From positions 13,886,347-13,950,346 of the forward strand of contig OX637337.1 of the NCBI GenBank assembly GCA_951799405.1: a stretch of DNA of 64,000 nt. The letters are read 5' to 3'. The notes beneath the pieces were generated by a model. That model had not been told where the DNA came from. It ran no database searches and was given only the letters and a program-made list of their open reading frames with translations. Made by a program: the position numbers and the translations under genes. The DNA is from Agapetus fuscipes. Taxonomy: Eukaryota > Arthropoda > Insecta > Trichoptera > Glossosomatidae. Positions 1-9,555 of the stretch are shown here, in pieces; within the stretch, counting starts at the first letter, position 1; every line of letters starts with the position of its first letter.

Positions 1-120
1 TGTAAGGCCAGCCCCCTTACCTGTAAAAATAAACAGGTCCCGAATGGCCACATGCAATCCCTTCGGGGATAACACAGGCAAGAAGTTACACTTTATGTGT
101 AGCTTAGTTGCGTTTTTTTT
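1..120 (+). repeat. SINE-1 family, 3' part (copy 1)
   Basis: The first 115 bases match the 3' body of a dispersed element seen again at 32476-32805 (-), 32945-33308 (-) and 63685-63822 (+). Shared blocks include CCCCCTTACCTGTAAAAATAAA, split by small changes, CTTCGGGGATAACAC and ATGTGTAGCTTAGTTG. Only the body and 3' end are inside the window; the tRNA-like head would lie to the left. A short open frame at 44-310 runs through it but is not a gene. Confidence 0.75.
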
Positions 121-315
121 TTTGCGTGATGGGAGTTTCCCAAAAGTTGTATGTAAAAAAATCTACAAACGCCAATTTAGCAAGTCGAGCATATTTTGTG
201 GGGCTAAATCTATCCGGTCTGAGGCAAAAGGGGATGGGGGGAAACAGGTCGCAAGTTTGACAGCTATCGGCGCGGTGCAACATCAGAGCGCCCCCTTAAG
301 GATTTTTTAAACTCA

Positions 316-474
316 AATTCCTTGACTTATAGGTTAGTATGAGCCTGAATATATCGCAAAAAGTGGTTCACTTGACAAATGTTCCCTCCGTTTCTGAAAA
401 GGTTGGCCAAAGTTGCAGGGCTTATGTTCATTAGAGGTCTTAATTTTAATTTGTAAGTTTACGTGCATATCCAT

Positions 475-475
<1 letters not shown>
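316..475 (+). repeat. Tail unit (LINE-A 3' end/SINE-like), partial
   Basis: This copy begins with the constant 5' boundary TTCCTTGACTTATAGGTT and carries the later blocks GGTTCAC, CTGTTTC-like and GGGCTTATGTTCATT. It belongs to the subfamily reading GAGCCTGAAT, also found at 7271 and 7684. It is truncated before the CAACTTAGATTA 3' end. Confidence 0.8.
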
Positions 476-505
<30 letters not shown>

Positions 506-1136
506 CACTTCTTTCTGTCAAATCACTAGGAAGCGTTTTTTTCCAACAAGAATTAAAGTTTTATAATTCGGCAATGGGGTCAACAAAATTAACATAAATC
601 CACTCTAAATTGAGGAACATAAGGTGTTTGTGATTATTGGCCATAAATTATAACAAAAAATCTCTTATTTGTGGAAAAAATTGAAATGTAAAATTGGCCG
701 TGAGTGCTACACAGTTTTTCAAGATCTATTATTTCGGGAATTACATTGTACACGCAGCCTTCGTCCAATTCGACAACTGAAATTGACATTTATGGATGGA
801 TGGATGGATGGGAGGTTTTTAAAAAGACAATAATTACGATAATTTTTTTAAAGAAACATTTTTGAAACATAACCTACAACTTTTTTTGAAAAATTTGGAA
901 CAAGAACAAAATTATTGGAAAGAAGAAATAAAAAATAAATTAAAAAATCAAAATTGTATACCTACCTACCTACCTGTAATACCTACCTAACAACATGGCA
1001 GAAGACGTGAAATGGACAATTTACACTTTTATATGGACAATAATATATTTTCTGTTTTAATTTTATGTTTTATAGCTGTATTTTTTTATTTGTATTTTTA
1101 AACTCACTTTAGTTCTTAACATTTTGTTTTGTAGCA
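476..1136. other. AT-rich sequence upstream of LINE-A copy 1
   Basis: There is no gene-like signal. It holds a 27-base T run near 479-505, a short ATGG run at 793-812 and a CCTA run near 960-975. The last few hundred bases may be the 5' UTR of LINE-A, because the ORF begins directly after them; no second full-length LINE-A copy exists here to confirm that. Confidence 0.5.
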
Positions 1137-4100
1137 ATGGCCACCAACAATAATTTTAAATCTGTACATAGTGGAAATGCCACCACTAATTTTCATAGAA
1201 AGAATGAATGGGTTTTCGGGACATGGAATGTAAGGAAGATGAATGATTGCAAGGAGAAAGAAATTATGAATGTAATGAAAGAGAAACGAATAAAAGTAAT
1301 GGGTGTGACAGAAACAAAAATGAAAGGGAATGGTGAGAAAGTATTAGCGAATGGTGAATTGTATATTTGGTCAGGTGTGGAAGATGGGAATGAAAGGCAG
1401 GGTGTAGGTGTGATTGTGAGTGAGTGTGTGAAGGGATGCATAGCGGGTTACCGAAGAATTTCTCCCAGGATTTTGGTTGTTAAATTCAAAATTAACAGTT
1501 TGAAACTTTTCTTGGTGACCTGTTATGCTCCTGTTGATTCAGAGTGTATGGAGGTGAGAATGAGTTTTTGGAATGAGCTGAATGCGGTTGTGCATGAAAG
1601 GAAGAAGAATGAAAACATTGTAATTTTAGGTGATATGAATGGATGGATAGGTGCGCAGAGGGATGAATGTTTGAAAATTATTGGTCCTGGTGGGAGAGGT
1701 GTAGTCAATGATAATGGGCGACATCTGATTGCTTTGTGTGCGGAGCAGTCTTTTTGCATCGAATACTTGGTTTCGGCATAGGGATGTGCATCTGTACACG
1801 AGGCAGATTGTGGGAAGTCGCACAATCATTGACTACATCTGTGTGGATGAAAGACTGAGAGGAGCCGTAAGAGATAGCCGTGTCTACCGCGGGCCTGAAA
1901 TAGGCAGTGATCACTATCTCTTATGTGCTAAAATAATGCTTGGTGAAGTAAGAAAGAAGAAACGCAAGAAGCAAGTAAGAATGACTAGAATAAAAGTAGA
2001 AAGGCTGAATGAAGAAAATGTGAAAGAGAAGTATGTATCAGAGCTCCACAAAATTTTAAGTGTAAATGAACTTGAGAAGAATGTGTGTGGAAAAGATATT
2101 GAAAGCATGTGGAAAGATCTGAAGGAAGGAATGATTGAATGTGCTAAAAAAGTATGTGGGGTAACGAAAGGTGGAAAATTGAAAGGAGATACCTGGTGGA
2201 ATGATAGAGTGAAAGAAGCTGTGAAAGTTAAGAAAAAGTGTTACGAAAATTGGCTGAATGATAGAAATGATAGAAAGCTAGAAGACGAATATAAGATAGC
2301 TAAGAGAATGGCAAAGACTATAATTTATAAAAGCAAGATGAATGAACAAAGAAAGATTGATGAAAGGATTAACAAAAGTTTCACCGACAGTAAGAAGGAA
2401 TTTTGGAGGTGGATCAATGCGGATAGAAATAAATCTTCTGCATTGACCACTCCGGGAGTCAAAAGTGCTGCCGGTGAGATGGTATGGGAGAATAAAGAAG
2501 TATGCAAGAGATGGAAGAACTATTTTCAAGAAATTTTTGGCCAGGGTGAAAGAAGAATTTATGAACACACAGATGAAGAGAATGAATTGAAGATTTTGAA
2601 AGAAGAAATGAAAGTGTCTATTTCACGTCTGAAGAATGGGAAGTCTGCTGGGTTTGATGGTATAAATGGTGAAATGTTGAAAGCAGGAGGTGAATGTGTG
2701 ATAGATTGGATGTTTGAATTATGTAAGCTTTGTGTGAATGCAGGAGTAGTACCGATGGATTGGAGGAAGGCAGTCATTGTTCCCATTTACAAAGGTAAAG
2801 GGGACAAAAAAGACTGTCAGAACTTCAGACCAATGAGTCTACTCAGTATACCAGGAAAAGTCTTCTGTAAGGTGATTATACAAAATGTGATTCTGACTAC
2901 TAGCAAAAGGGTTTCCGATATACAGTCCGGCTTTATGGCCGGTAGAGGCTGTGTTGATCAGATTTTCACTCTACGACAACTTGTTGAAAAACAATTGTCG
3001 GTGAGGGGGAAACTATTCACGGCCTTTGTGGATCTGGAAAAGGCTTTTGACTCAGCGGACAGAGGTATGTTGTGGGATGTTTTGAAAGCATACGGAGTGA
3101 ATGGAGCTCTACTCAATGCGGTGCATGCGAACTATGAGAATAGTATGGCCTGCATTCGTATTGATGGTGAGTATAGTGAATGGTTTGAAGTTTTTAAGGG
3201 TGTAAGGCAAGGATGTGTGATGAGCCCATGGCTATTTAACATAGTCATGGACAAGTGTGTTCGAGATGCTAGACTTGATGATTGTGGATTAATGATAGGA
3301 GAGAGCAAAGTATGCATTCTACTGTATGCGGATGATGCAGTCCTTGTATCTGATTCAGCAGTGGAATTGCAAATGATGCTCTCTAGATTGAACGAAGCTT
3401 TGAAAGGTAATAATTTGAAGTTGAATGCAAGAAAGACGAAAGTTTTGATTTTTGAAAGAGATGATGAAAATATGAATTATGAATTTCAAATTAATGGAAT
3501 GAATGTTGATGTTGTAAATGAGTTTGTATATTTGGGAAGTAAGTTTGAAAAAGATGGAAGAATGGCCGGTGAATTTGAAAGAAGAATAATGAAAGGCAGG
3601 TGTGTACTGGGTGCGACCGCTTGCATCGCCAGGAACCAAAATCTCTCAAAAAATGTTAGATTGGCGGTGCACGGTGGTATACTAGTGCCAACCTTGATGT
3701 ATGGAAGTGAAGCCTGGACGGTGAGTGAAAGGGAAATTAGTAAAGTCCATACAGTAGAAATGGACTATCTAAGAAGTATGATTGGGAAAAAACGAAGTGA
3801 CAGGGTGAGGAATGATTTTGTAAGAGAAGAATGTGGTGTAAGGGAAAGTGTGAAAGTGAAGATTAAAAGAAGTATGTTAAGATGGTTCGGGCATTTGGAG
3901 AGAATGAGTGATGAAAGATTGACGAAGAAAGTATATGTTGCTAGAATAGATGGATGTCGTGGTAGAGGAAGACCGAGAAAAGTATGGAAGGATCAAATCT
4001 CTGAAATAGCGAATGAATGGGATATCCAGAGTCATAATAAAAGGAGGACTTGTATGAAAAAGGTTATGACTCTGGATGAAATAAAGGAAGTATGCAAGGA

Positions 4101-4140
4101 CAGGAAGAAGTGGCGGCTAATCTGCAATGTTGATTTCTAA
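1137..4140 (+). pseudogene. LINE-A endonuclease/reverse transcriptase, frameshifted
   Basis: The protein would nick target DNA and reverse-transcribe its own RNA. Frame one (1137-1781) carries the N-terminal half of the APE-type endonuclease: TWNVRKM, the TETK glutamate motif and GDMNGW. Frame two takes over near 1748 and runs to 4140. It holds the endonuclease SDHYLL motif, then the RT blocks [30 protein letters not shown] and the catalytic YADDAVLV. The C-terminal region has WFGHLERM and GRGRPRKVW. Compared with LINE-A copy 2, two bases are missing where copy 2 reads GAGCACAGTC, which explains the frameshift. The copy is therefore dead as it stands, though otherwise well preserved. There is one internal break and no other stop. 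It is mobile-element coding, not a host gene. Confidence 0.88.
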
Positions 4141-4255
4141 TGTTGGTGTATTCATTTGCTACATTTTTTGCATAGGAAATTTTTGACTTTTTTTGTATAG
4201 ATTTCTTTGTAAGGTTTTGTTCGTTTTTTATATTTAAATGTAATTTATTATTCAT
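1137..4255 (+). mobile_element. LINE-A copy 1 (RTE/BovB-like non-LTR retrotransposon)
   Basis: This is the longest LINE-A copy. It has an endonuclease-reverse transcriptase frame and a roughly 115-base 3' UTR. Then comes the tail unit starting at 4256, split by a hAT transposon at 4305 and resuming at 6790. No target-site duplication could be fixed, because the 5' end is uncertain. Assignment to the RTE-like clade rests on one long EN-RT frame, a compact 3' side and a C-terminal [13 protein letters not shown] segment. Confidence 0.85.
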
Positions 4256-4304
4256 ATTCCTTGACTTATAGGTTGGTATGAGGCTGACCACCCATACTGT
4301 AAAA
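4256..4304 (+). repeat. Tail unit of LINE-A copy 1, 5' part
   Basis: The unit begins TTCCTTGACTTATAGGTTGG directly after the LINE-A 3' UTR. It is cut at ACTGTAAAA by a hAT insertion and continues at 6790, with CTGTAAAA duplicated. Confidence 0.9.
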
Positions 4305-4641
4305 CAGGGATGGCCGACTGGCGGCCCGCGGTTATGTTTTATGCGGCCCCCGAACAACTTTTTAAAAGTATTACGGTAGATATTTTTTAACAGAAATATA
4401 AAATACAAAATTTTCTACAAGAGTCCAGGTTAAGTTCAAATTGTATATCATAATTACGACCTGATAATAATTTTTTTAACAACTAGCACGGTTTGGCAAC
4501 TGCGCGTTCGGAACCAAACAAAACACTCAGTGACTCTGAGATACTAAGACTGTGCGCACGCGAGGTTAGCTACTGTCAAACTGCTGGTGCTTCATCACTG
4601 TGTTTAGTTTTAACTTACAAACCTAATTGCGTTATTTCACG

Positions 4642-6574
4642 ATGAGTAAGAAAAGAAAAGTTTCAGAAGAAAACAGAGTGTTCCAAGACAAGTGGGAAAC
4701 CGAGTATCTGTTTGTAAATTATAAGGACAATAAACCCCAGTGTTTAGTGTGTTTGCTTGTACTGTCTGTCCATAAAGAATATAACCTCAATCGGCACTAC
4801 ACTCAGCACCATGCAGCTAAGTACAAAGATTACACTGGACAAGCTAGGCTTACTATTGTATCTGACTTGAAGAAAAAGGTTAGTGCTCAAAAAAACCTAT
4901 TTAATAAATCCACAACTTTGCAAAAAAATGCACTCTAAGGCCCGGTAGTTTCATCGTTAGCATAGCGACTTTATACGGCATGAAAAGGACGCACTTATGT
5001 CAATCGAGTGGGTAGTTTTTTTTATCAGTTTAAAGTCACATATTATGCTAACGATGAAACTACCGGGTCTTAGCTTCTTATATTGTAAGTGCAGAGATAG
5101 CTACAGCCAAAAAACCCTTCACTGATGGTGAGTTTGTAAAGAAATGCTGTATAGAAGTGGCTCAAGCTTTTGGTCAAGAAAAATTTAGTAATGAGTTGAA
5201 AAACGTCTCACTTTCAAGACAGACTGTCACTAGAAGAATTGAAGAAATAAGTAAACACGTTTTCAGTGAAATAAGTAATATTGTTTCTGAGTCTACCTAC
5301 TTTTCTCTAGCCTTGGATGAGTCCACTGATTTAACAGACACTGCTCAACTGTTAATTTTTATCAGAACAGGAGACAATAATTTCATGATAAATGAAAAAT
5401 TACTGGCTCTAGAGTCACTGCATGGTCATACTAAAGGTCAAGACATTTTTGATGCACTTATAAAAGCCCTCAACAGCTGTGAAGGAACAAAAAAGTTGTC
5501 AGCAGTTGTAACAGATGGGGCCAAAGCTATGGTTGGCTCTCAACTAGGCCTAGTGGGCTTGTTAAGAAAGGCTGGTATCAGCTGTCCATCATTTCACTGT
5601 ATTATACACCAGGAAGCTCTTTGTGGGAAAATGCTGGAAATGGAAGACACAATGAAAACAGTTATGAAATGTGTCAACATGATCAAAGGAGGAAATAGGT
5701 CATTGACTCATAGAAATTCATGGCTTTTCTAACAGAACTCGAAGCAGAGTATAGAGACTTGACACTCTTCACAGAAGTACGCTGGCTAAGTAAAGGGAAC
5801 TGCTTAAAACGATTCTTCGCTTTAAGAAAAGAGGTAGCTGAGTTTCTTAATGCACATATAAATATCTCCAAAGAAGTTCAAGAAAAACTACTAGATTGTA
5901 AGTTTTTATGCAATATGGCTTTCTGAACCGACATAAGTCACCACATGAATTAACTTAACTTGAAATTGCAAGGTCGAAATCAAACAGTACCTCAGTTAGT
6001 TGGACACTTAGATGGATTTGTAAATAAACTTAAGGTTTTCATATCAAGCCTAGAAAAAGCTAATCTAGTACATTTACCATCGTGCAAAGAAATTATGGAA
6101 GAAATTTCAACCAGTGATTTCAGTTTTTGCATACCGAAATTGAATATGCTTTTGGAGTCATTCAATGAACGATTTTTGGATTTTTATGAACTGAGACCAC
6201 ATCTCTTCTTATTCAACAATCCCATGACATGTGACATTTCCCAGCAAGATGACGACCTACAGTTGGAGCTCTGTGATTTGCAAAGTGACCCAGTTTTCCA
6301 GAAAAGACCAGAAACTGGTGTCGAATTCTGGAGTAGGCTGCCTGAGGACAAATATCCCAAACTACGTGATTTTGGTAAAAAAATTGTTTCAATGTTTGGA
6401 AGCACCTACATTTGTGAGAGCACTTTTTCCTCGATGAAATTTATAAAATCAACTCACCGTAACAGACTTACAGACAACCATCTTCAAGATTTGCTTAAAG
6501 TGGCCACCACCTCGACAAGAATTGATTTTGACAAACTTGTGAACGATTGTGCCCGCCCTCAGTGTTCTCACTAG
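4642..6574 (+). pseudogene. hAT transposase, disrupted
   Basis: The protein resembles hAT transposases of the Charlie type, including the domesticated GTF2IRD2/ZBED-like proteins. The N-terminus (4642-4938) has a degenerate BED zinc finger: CLVC, then NRHYTQHH. The middle part (5073-5730) has the RNase H-like fold with SLALDESTDLTDTAQL, TDGAKAMVGS and CIIHQEALC. The segment at 5720-5926 is in another frame (EVRWLSKGNCLKRF). The end (5960-6574) contains the hAT dimerisation region, with ESTFSSMKFIKS. The start is the first ATG of the frame (4642). Breaks: a MITE after about residue 98, a frameshift near 5725 and a stop/frameshift near 5926-5960. It is therefore inactive. Confidence 0.9.
4936..5073. 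mobile_element. MITE inserted in hAT transposase
   Basis: About 138 bp with inverted ends of roughly 27 bp. The shared core is CCCGGTAGTTTCATCGTTAG, followed by CATA, and its inverse is at 5045-5070. It splits the transposase frame between 4935 and 5073. The target-site duplication is ambiguous because the palindrome extends outward through CTAAG/CTTAG. Confidence 0.85.
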
Positions 6575-6789
6575 TGGTTTTTTTTTCAGTAAAATTGTTG
6601 ATTTTGTTCTGCTCAACTCTTGTATGATTAGTATATATTATTTCTACATTAAAGTATGTTCAATATCCATAGCATTTGTTTATACATTAATTTATATAGC
6701 CTAAATTTCCCTTTAAGTTCTTGTGCGGCCCCTGCTTTTAGCGAAAGTATGGAAGTGGCCCTTTGGGCAAAAGAAGTTGGCCATCCCTG

Positions 6790-6990
6790 CTGTAAAAAAT
6801 GGTTCACTTTGCCAATGTCACCCCTGTTTCAGGGAAGGTCGGCAAAAGTTGTGGGGATTATGTTCATTTGAGGTTTGGATTTTATTTGTAAGTACACATT
6901 CAGCATTTGTAAGCGCGAACTACACTTGTTGGTTTGTGGGCATACATCTGAGAGCTTTAAATGAATATATCCTTGCAACTTAGATTATAT
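6790..6990 (+). repeat. Tail unit of LINE-A copy 1, 3' part
   Basis: This continues the unit cut at 4304. It contains GGTTCACTTTGCCAATGTCA, the GGGATTATGTTCATTTGAGG block and AGCGCGAAC, and ends with TTGCAACTTAGATTATATTA. Confidence 0.9.
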
Positions 6991-7924
6991 TATATTTATA
7001 TTTATACGTGCATCATTTATAAGCGCAAACTCACTCGTGTCTCCAGAGGGGCATGCATTGAATATGAATTATAAAAATTATTGTATCTGTGCAACTTAGA
7101 TTAATTATATATTCTAATATTAAAAACATCAAGTGCCACAATTATACGTTAGCGTGAAATGAAATTTGCCAACTTGTGGGTATGCATTGAATTTGAATCA
7201 TCAAATAACTTTTTTTGCAACTTTAGATTATAAATTAAGATTAACGTTGTTTAAGGATTTTTCAAACTCAAATTCCTTGACTTATAGGTTAGTATGAGCC
7301 TGAATACCCATATCGCAAAAAATGGTTCACTTGACATATGTTCCCCCTGTTTCTGAAAAGGTTGGCCAAAGTTGCAGGGCTTATGTTCATTAGAGGCCTT
7401 AATTTTAATTTGTAAGTTCAAATGCAGTATTTATAAGCGCGAACTCACTCGTGTCTCCATAAGGGCATGCATTGAATATGAATTATAAAAGTGATTGTAT
7501 CTGTGCAACTTAGATTATATATTCTAATATTAAAAACATCAAGCGCCACAATTATATGTTAGCGTGAAATGACATTTGCCAGCTTGTGGGTATGCATTCA
7601 ATTTGAATTATCATATTACGTTTTTTTGCAACTTTAGATTATAAATTTAGATTAACGTTGTGTAAGGATTTTTCAAACTCAAATTCCTTGACTTATAGGT
7701 TAGTATGAGCCTGAATACCCATATCGCAAAAAATGGATTCACTGAACAAATGTTCCCCCTGTTTCTGAAAAGGTCGGCAAAAGTTGCAGGGCTTATGGTC
7801 ATGAGAGGCTGAAATTTTTATTTGTAATGACACATGCAGCATTTGTAAGCGCGAACTCACTCGTGTCTCCGTGGGGGAGTGCATTGAATATGAATTATAA
7901 ATTATATTTTTTATGGTTTGTGTA

Positions 7925-8235
7925 TTAACACTGTGAAAATTCATGTTTTTGGTTTGTTATTCAAATAAACAACACTTTTAACTTTTAAACACTGTTTTTA
8001 ATTTCACAAATATAATATAATTAAAAAATTTAATTTTAAATTATACTACTAACGTTTTCGACTATTCAGTCATCATCAGTATTCCACTTTTATTGTTTTT
8101 GAGTATCAGGTGATGACTGAATAGTCGAAACGTTAGTAGTATAATTTTTTTTTTTTTTTTTAATTATATTATATTTGTGAAATTAAAAACAGTGTTTGAA
8201 AGTGTTGTTTATTTGAATAACAAACCAAAAACATG
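7925..8235. repeat. Long inverted repeat, foldback/Penelope-like terminus
   Basis: The left arm (about 7940-8079) and right arm (about 8107-8235) are inverted copies. Shared blocks are GTTTTTGGTTTGTTATTCAA, CAAATATAATATAATTAA and ACTATTCAGTCATCATC. The spacer is about 27 bases. The inner ends carry hammerhead-like cores, CTGATGA then a GACT/AGTC hairpin then GAAA, on the - strand at 8051-8079. It is inserted in a tail unit. A related single-arm sequence occurs at 55550-55700. Confidence 0.75.
8051..8079 (-). ncRNA. Hammerhead-like core in inverted repeat
   Basis: On the - strand: CTGATGA, one T, hairpin GACT-GAAT-AGTC, then GAAAACGTT. Same layout, including the extra T, as 55661-55691. Confidence 0.4.
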
Positions 8236-8408
8236 AATTATAAATGTTAATGCATCTATGCAACTTAGATTACTTATTGTAATAATATGTTTTCATACAC
8301 TTTTTCTACAATTTAAAATCTATTAATGATGAGGAAGCACATCCCAAGTCCTGAACAATATTTGTTGTGAATATGACGTGCATCTGTTCGGGAGTTCTTC
8401 AGTTTTTC

Positions 8409-8981
8409 ATGGATGGATGGATGGATGGATGGATGGATGGATGGATGGATGGATGGATGGATGGATGGATGGATGGATGGATGGATGGATGGATGGATGG
8501 ATGGATGGATGGATGGATGGATGGATGGATGGATGGATGGATGGATGGATGGATGGATGGATGGATGGATGGATGGATGGATGGATGGATGGATGGATGG
8601 ATGGATGGATGGATGGATGGATGGATGGATGGATGGATGGATGGATGGATGGATGGATGGATGGATGGATGGATGGATGGATGGATGGATGGATGGATGG
8701 ATGGATGGATGGATGGATGGATGGATGGATGGATGGATGGATGGATGGATGGATGGATGGATGGATGGATGGATGGATGGATGGATGGATGGATGGATGG
8801 ATGGATGGATGGATGGATGGATGGATGGATGGATGGATGGATGGATGGATGGATGGATGGATGGATGGATGGATGGATGGATGGATGGATGGATGGATGG
8901 ATGGATGGATGGATGGATGGATGGATGGATGGATGGATGGATGGATGGATGGATGGATGGATGGATGGATAGATAGATAGA
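8409..8981 (+). repeat. (ATGG)n microsatellite, about 140 copies
   Basis: An uninterrupted ATGG run extends to about 8968, then three GATA units. It is open in all frames on both strands, which produces spurious WMDG and PSIH polypeptides. It lies in the ATG7 intron after exon 2. Confidence 0.98.
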
Positions 8982-9359
8982 TGTGTAAGTTCAAGCTAAC
9001 AAATGCTGCATGTGTACTTAATTAAATTAAAGTAATCATATAAAATAGTATTTTTATGTGAAATATTGATCCAGATTTTGTACAACATTTTTTTTTTTTT
9101 TTTGGCACGTTTAGAAAATGCCCAGCTTGGTAATTTCTAATGATGTTGGAATTTTGAATTTGAAACTTTTTTCGCGGTGAGGAAACATCAGTCTTGTATG
9201 GGTCTGCCGTCCTCAGCAACCAATAACAAAATATTTGTATGCCTTTTCTCTAGCAACTCTGGAGAATGATGATCACAATTTTCCCCCCAAATTAAATGTG
9301 CTGCGCCCATTTCTTACAAAAGGATTACAGGGTAATCCTGTTCTATGGTGAATACTCAC
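8982..9359. other. ATG7 intron 2 sequence next to exon 2
   Basis: No coding signal. It holds a T run at 9090-9104 and a dispersed repeat at 9145-9265. That repeat (shared blocks TTTGAATTTGAAA, CTGCCGTC, AGCAACCAATAA and AAAATAT) recurs at about 11960-12085 upstream of the two genes. Confidence 0.6.
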
Positions 9360-9555
9360 CGCAAATGAGAGTATAAAGAAGCGGGAGAGCAGGGAGGGCT
9401 TCTCTATGCAGGCCCCTCCCTGGATGTCCTCCCACAGCGCGGCCCCCTCCTTGTTCAGCAGCTCTGTCTTGTCACAGTCCTTGAAGTCCTCCAGCGTGTT
9501 CCTGTTGAGCAGCACTCCGTGCGAGATGCCGCGGAACTTCTGGATCTCGGGAGAG
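9360..9555 (-). CDS. ATG7: ATG7 coding exon 2
   Basis: 196 bases, phase 2 to 0, with acceptor TATTCAG and donor GTGAGT. It encodes the segment running from SPEIQKFRG to ILSFA. Its GC content is far above that of the flanking intron. Confidence 0.9.

Larger units (their letters stand above)
4305..6789 (+). mobile_element. hAT transposon (Charlie/GTF2IRD2-like), 2485 bp
   Basis: Ends are CAGGGATGGCCGACT and its near-perfect inverse (15-bp terminal inverted repeat). An 8-bp target-site duplication CTGTAAAA lies at 4297-4304 and 6790-6797. Both are classic for the hAT superfamily. It carries a broken transposase and is itself interrupted by a small MITE at 4936-5073. It sits inside the tail unit of LINE-A copy 1, so it is younger than that copy. 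Confidence 0.93.
7003..8285 (+). repeat. Tandem array of diverged tail units (about 412-bp period)
   Basis: A block beginning AAGGATTTTTCAAACTCAAA and running through the tail unit plus a second, B-type half (GCGCCACAATTATA, AGCGTGAAATGA) spans about 7252-7666. The 3' part of the same block precedes it at 7003-7251. The 5' part follows at 7667-7910, is cut by the inverted repeat at 7925-8235, and resumes briefly to 8285. The first 120 bases of the block match 300-475 as well. Confidence 0.75.

Noticed and set aside
1193..2786. Several 60-100-codon - strand frames under LINE-A
   Set aside because: Ser/Pro/Phe-rich antisense shadows of the EN-RT frame; the same shadows recur under every LINE-A and LINE-B copy.
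8367..8994. Long frames encoding WMDG or PSIH repeats
   Set aside because: Translation of the ATGG microsatellite; open in several frames on both strands.
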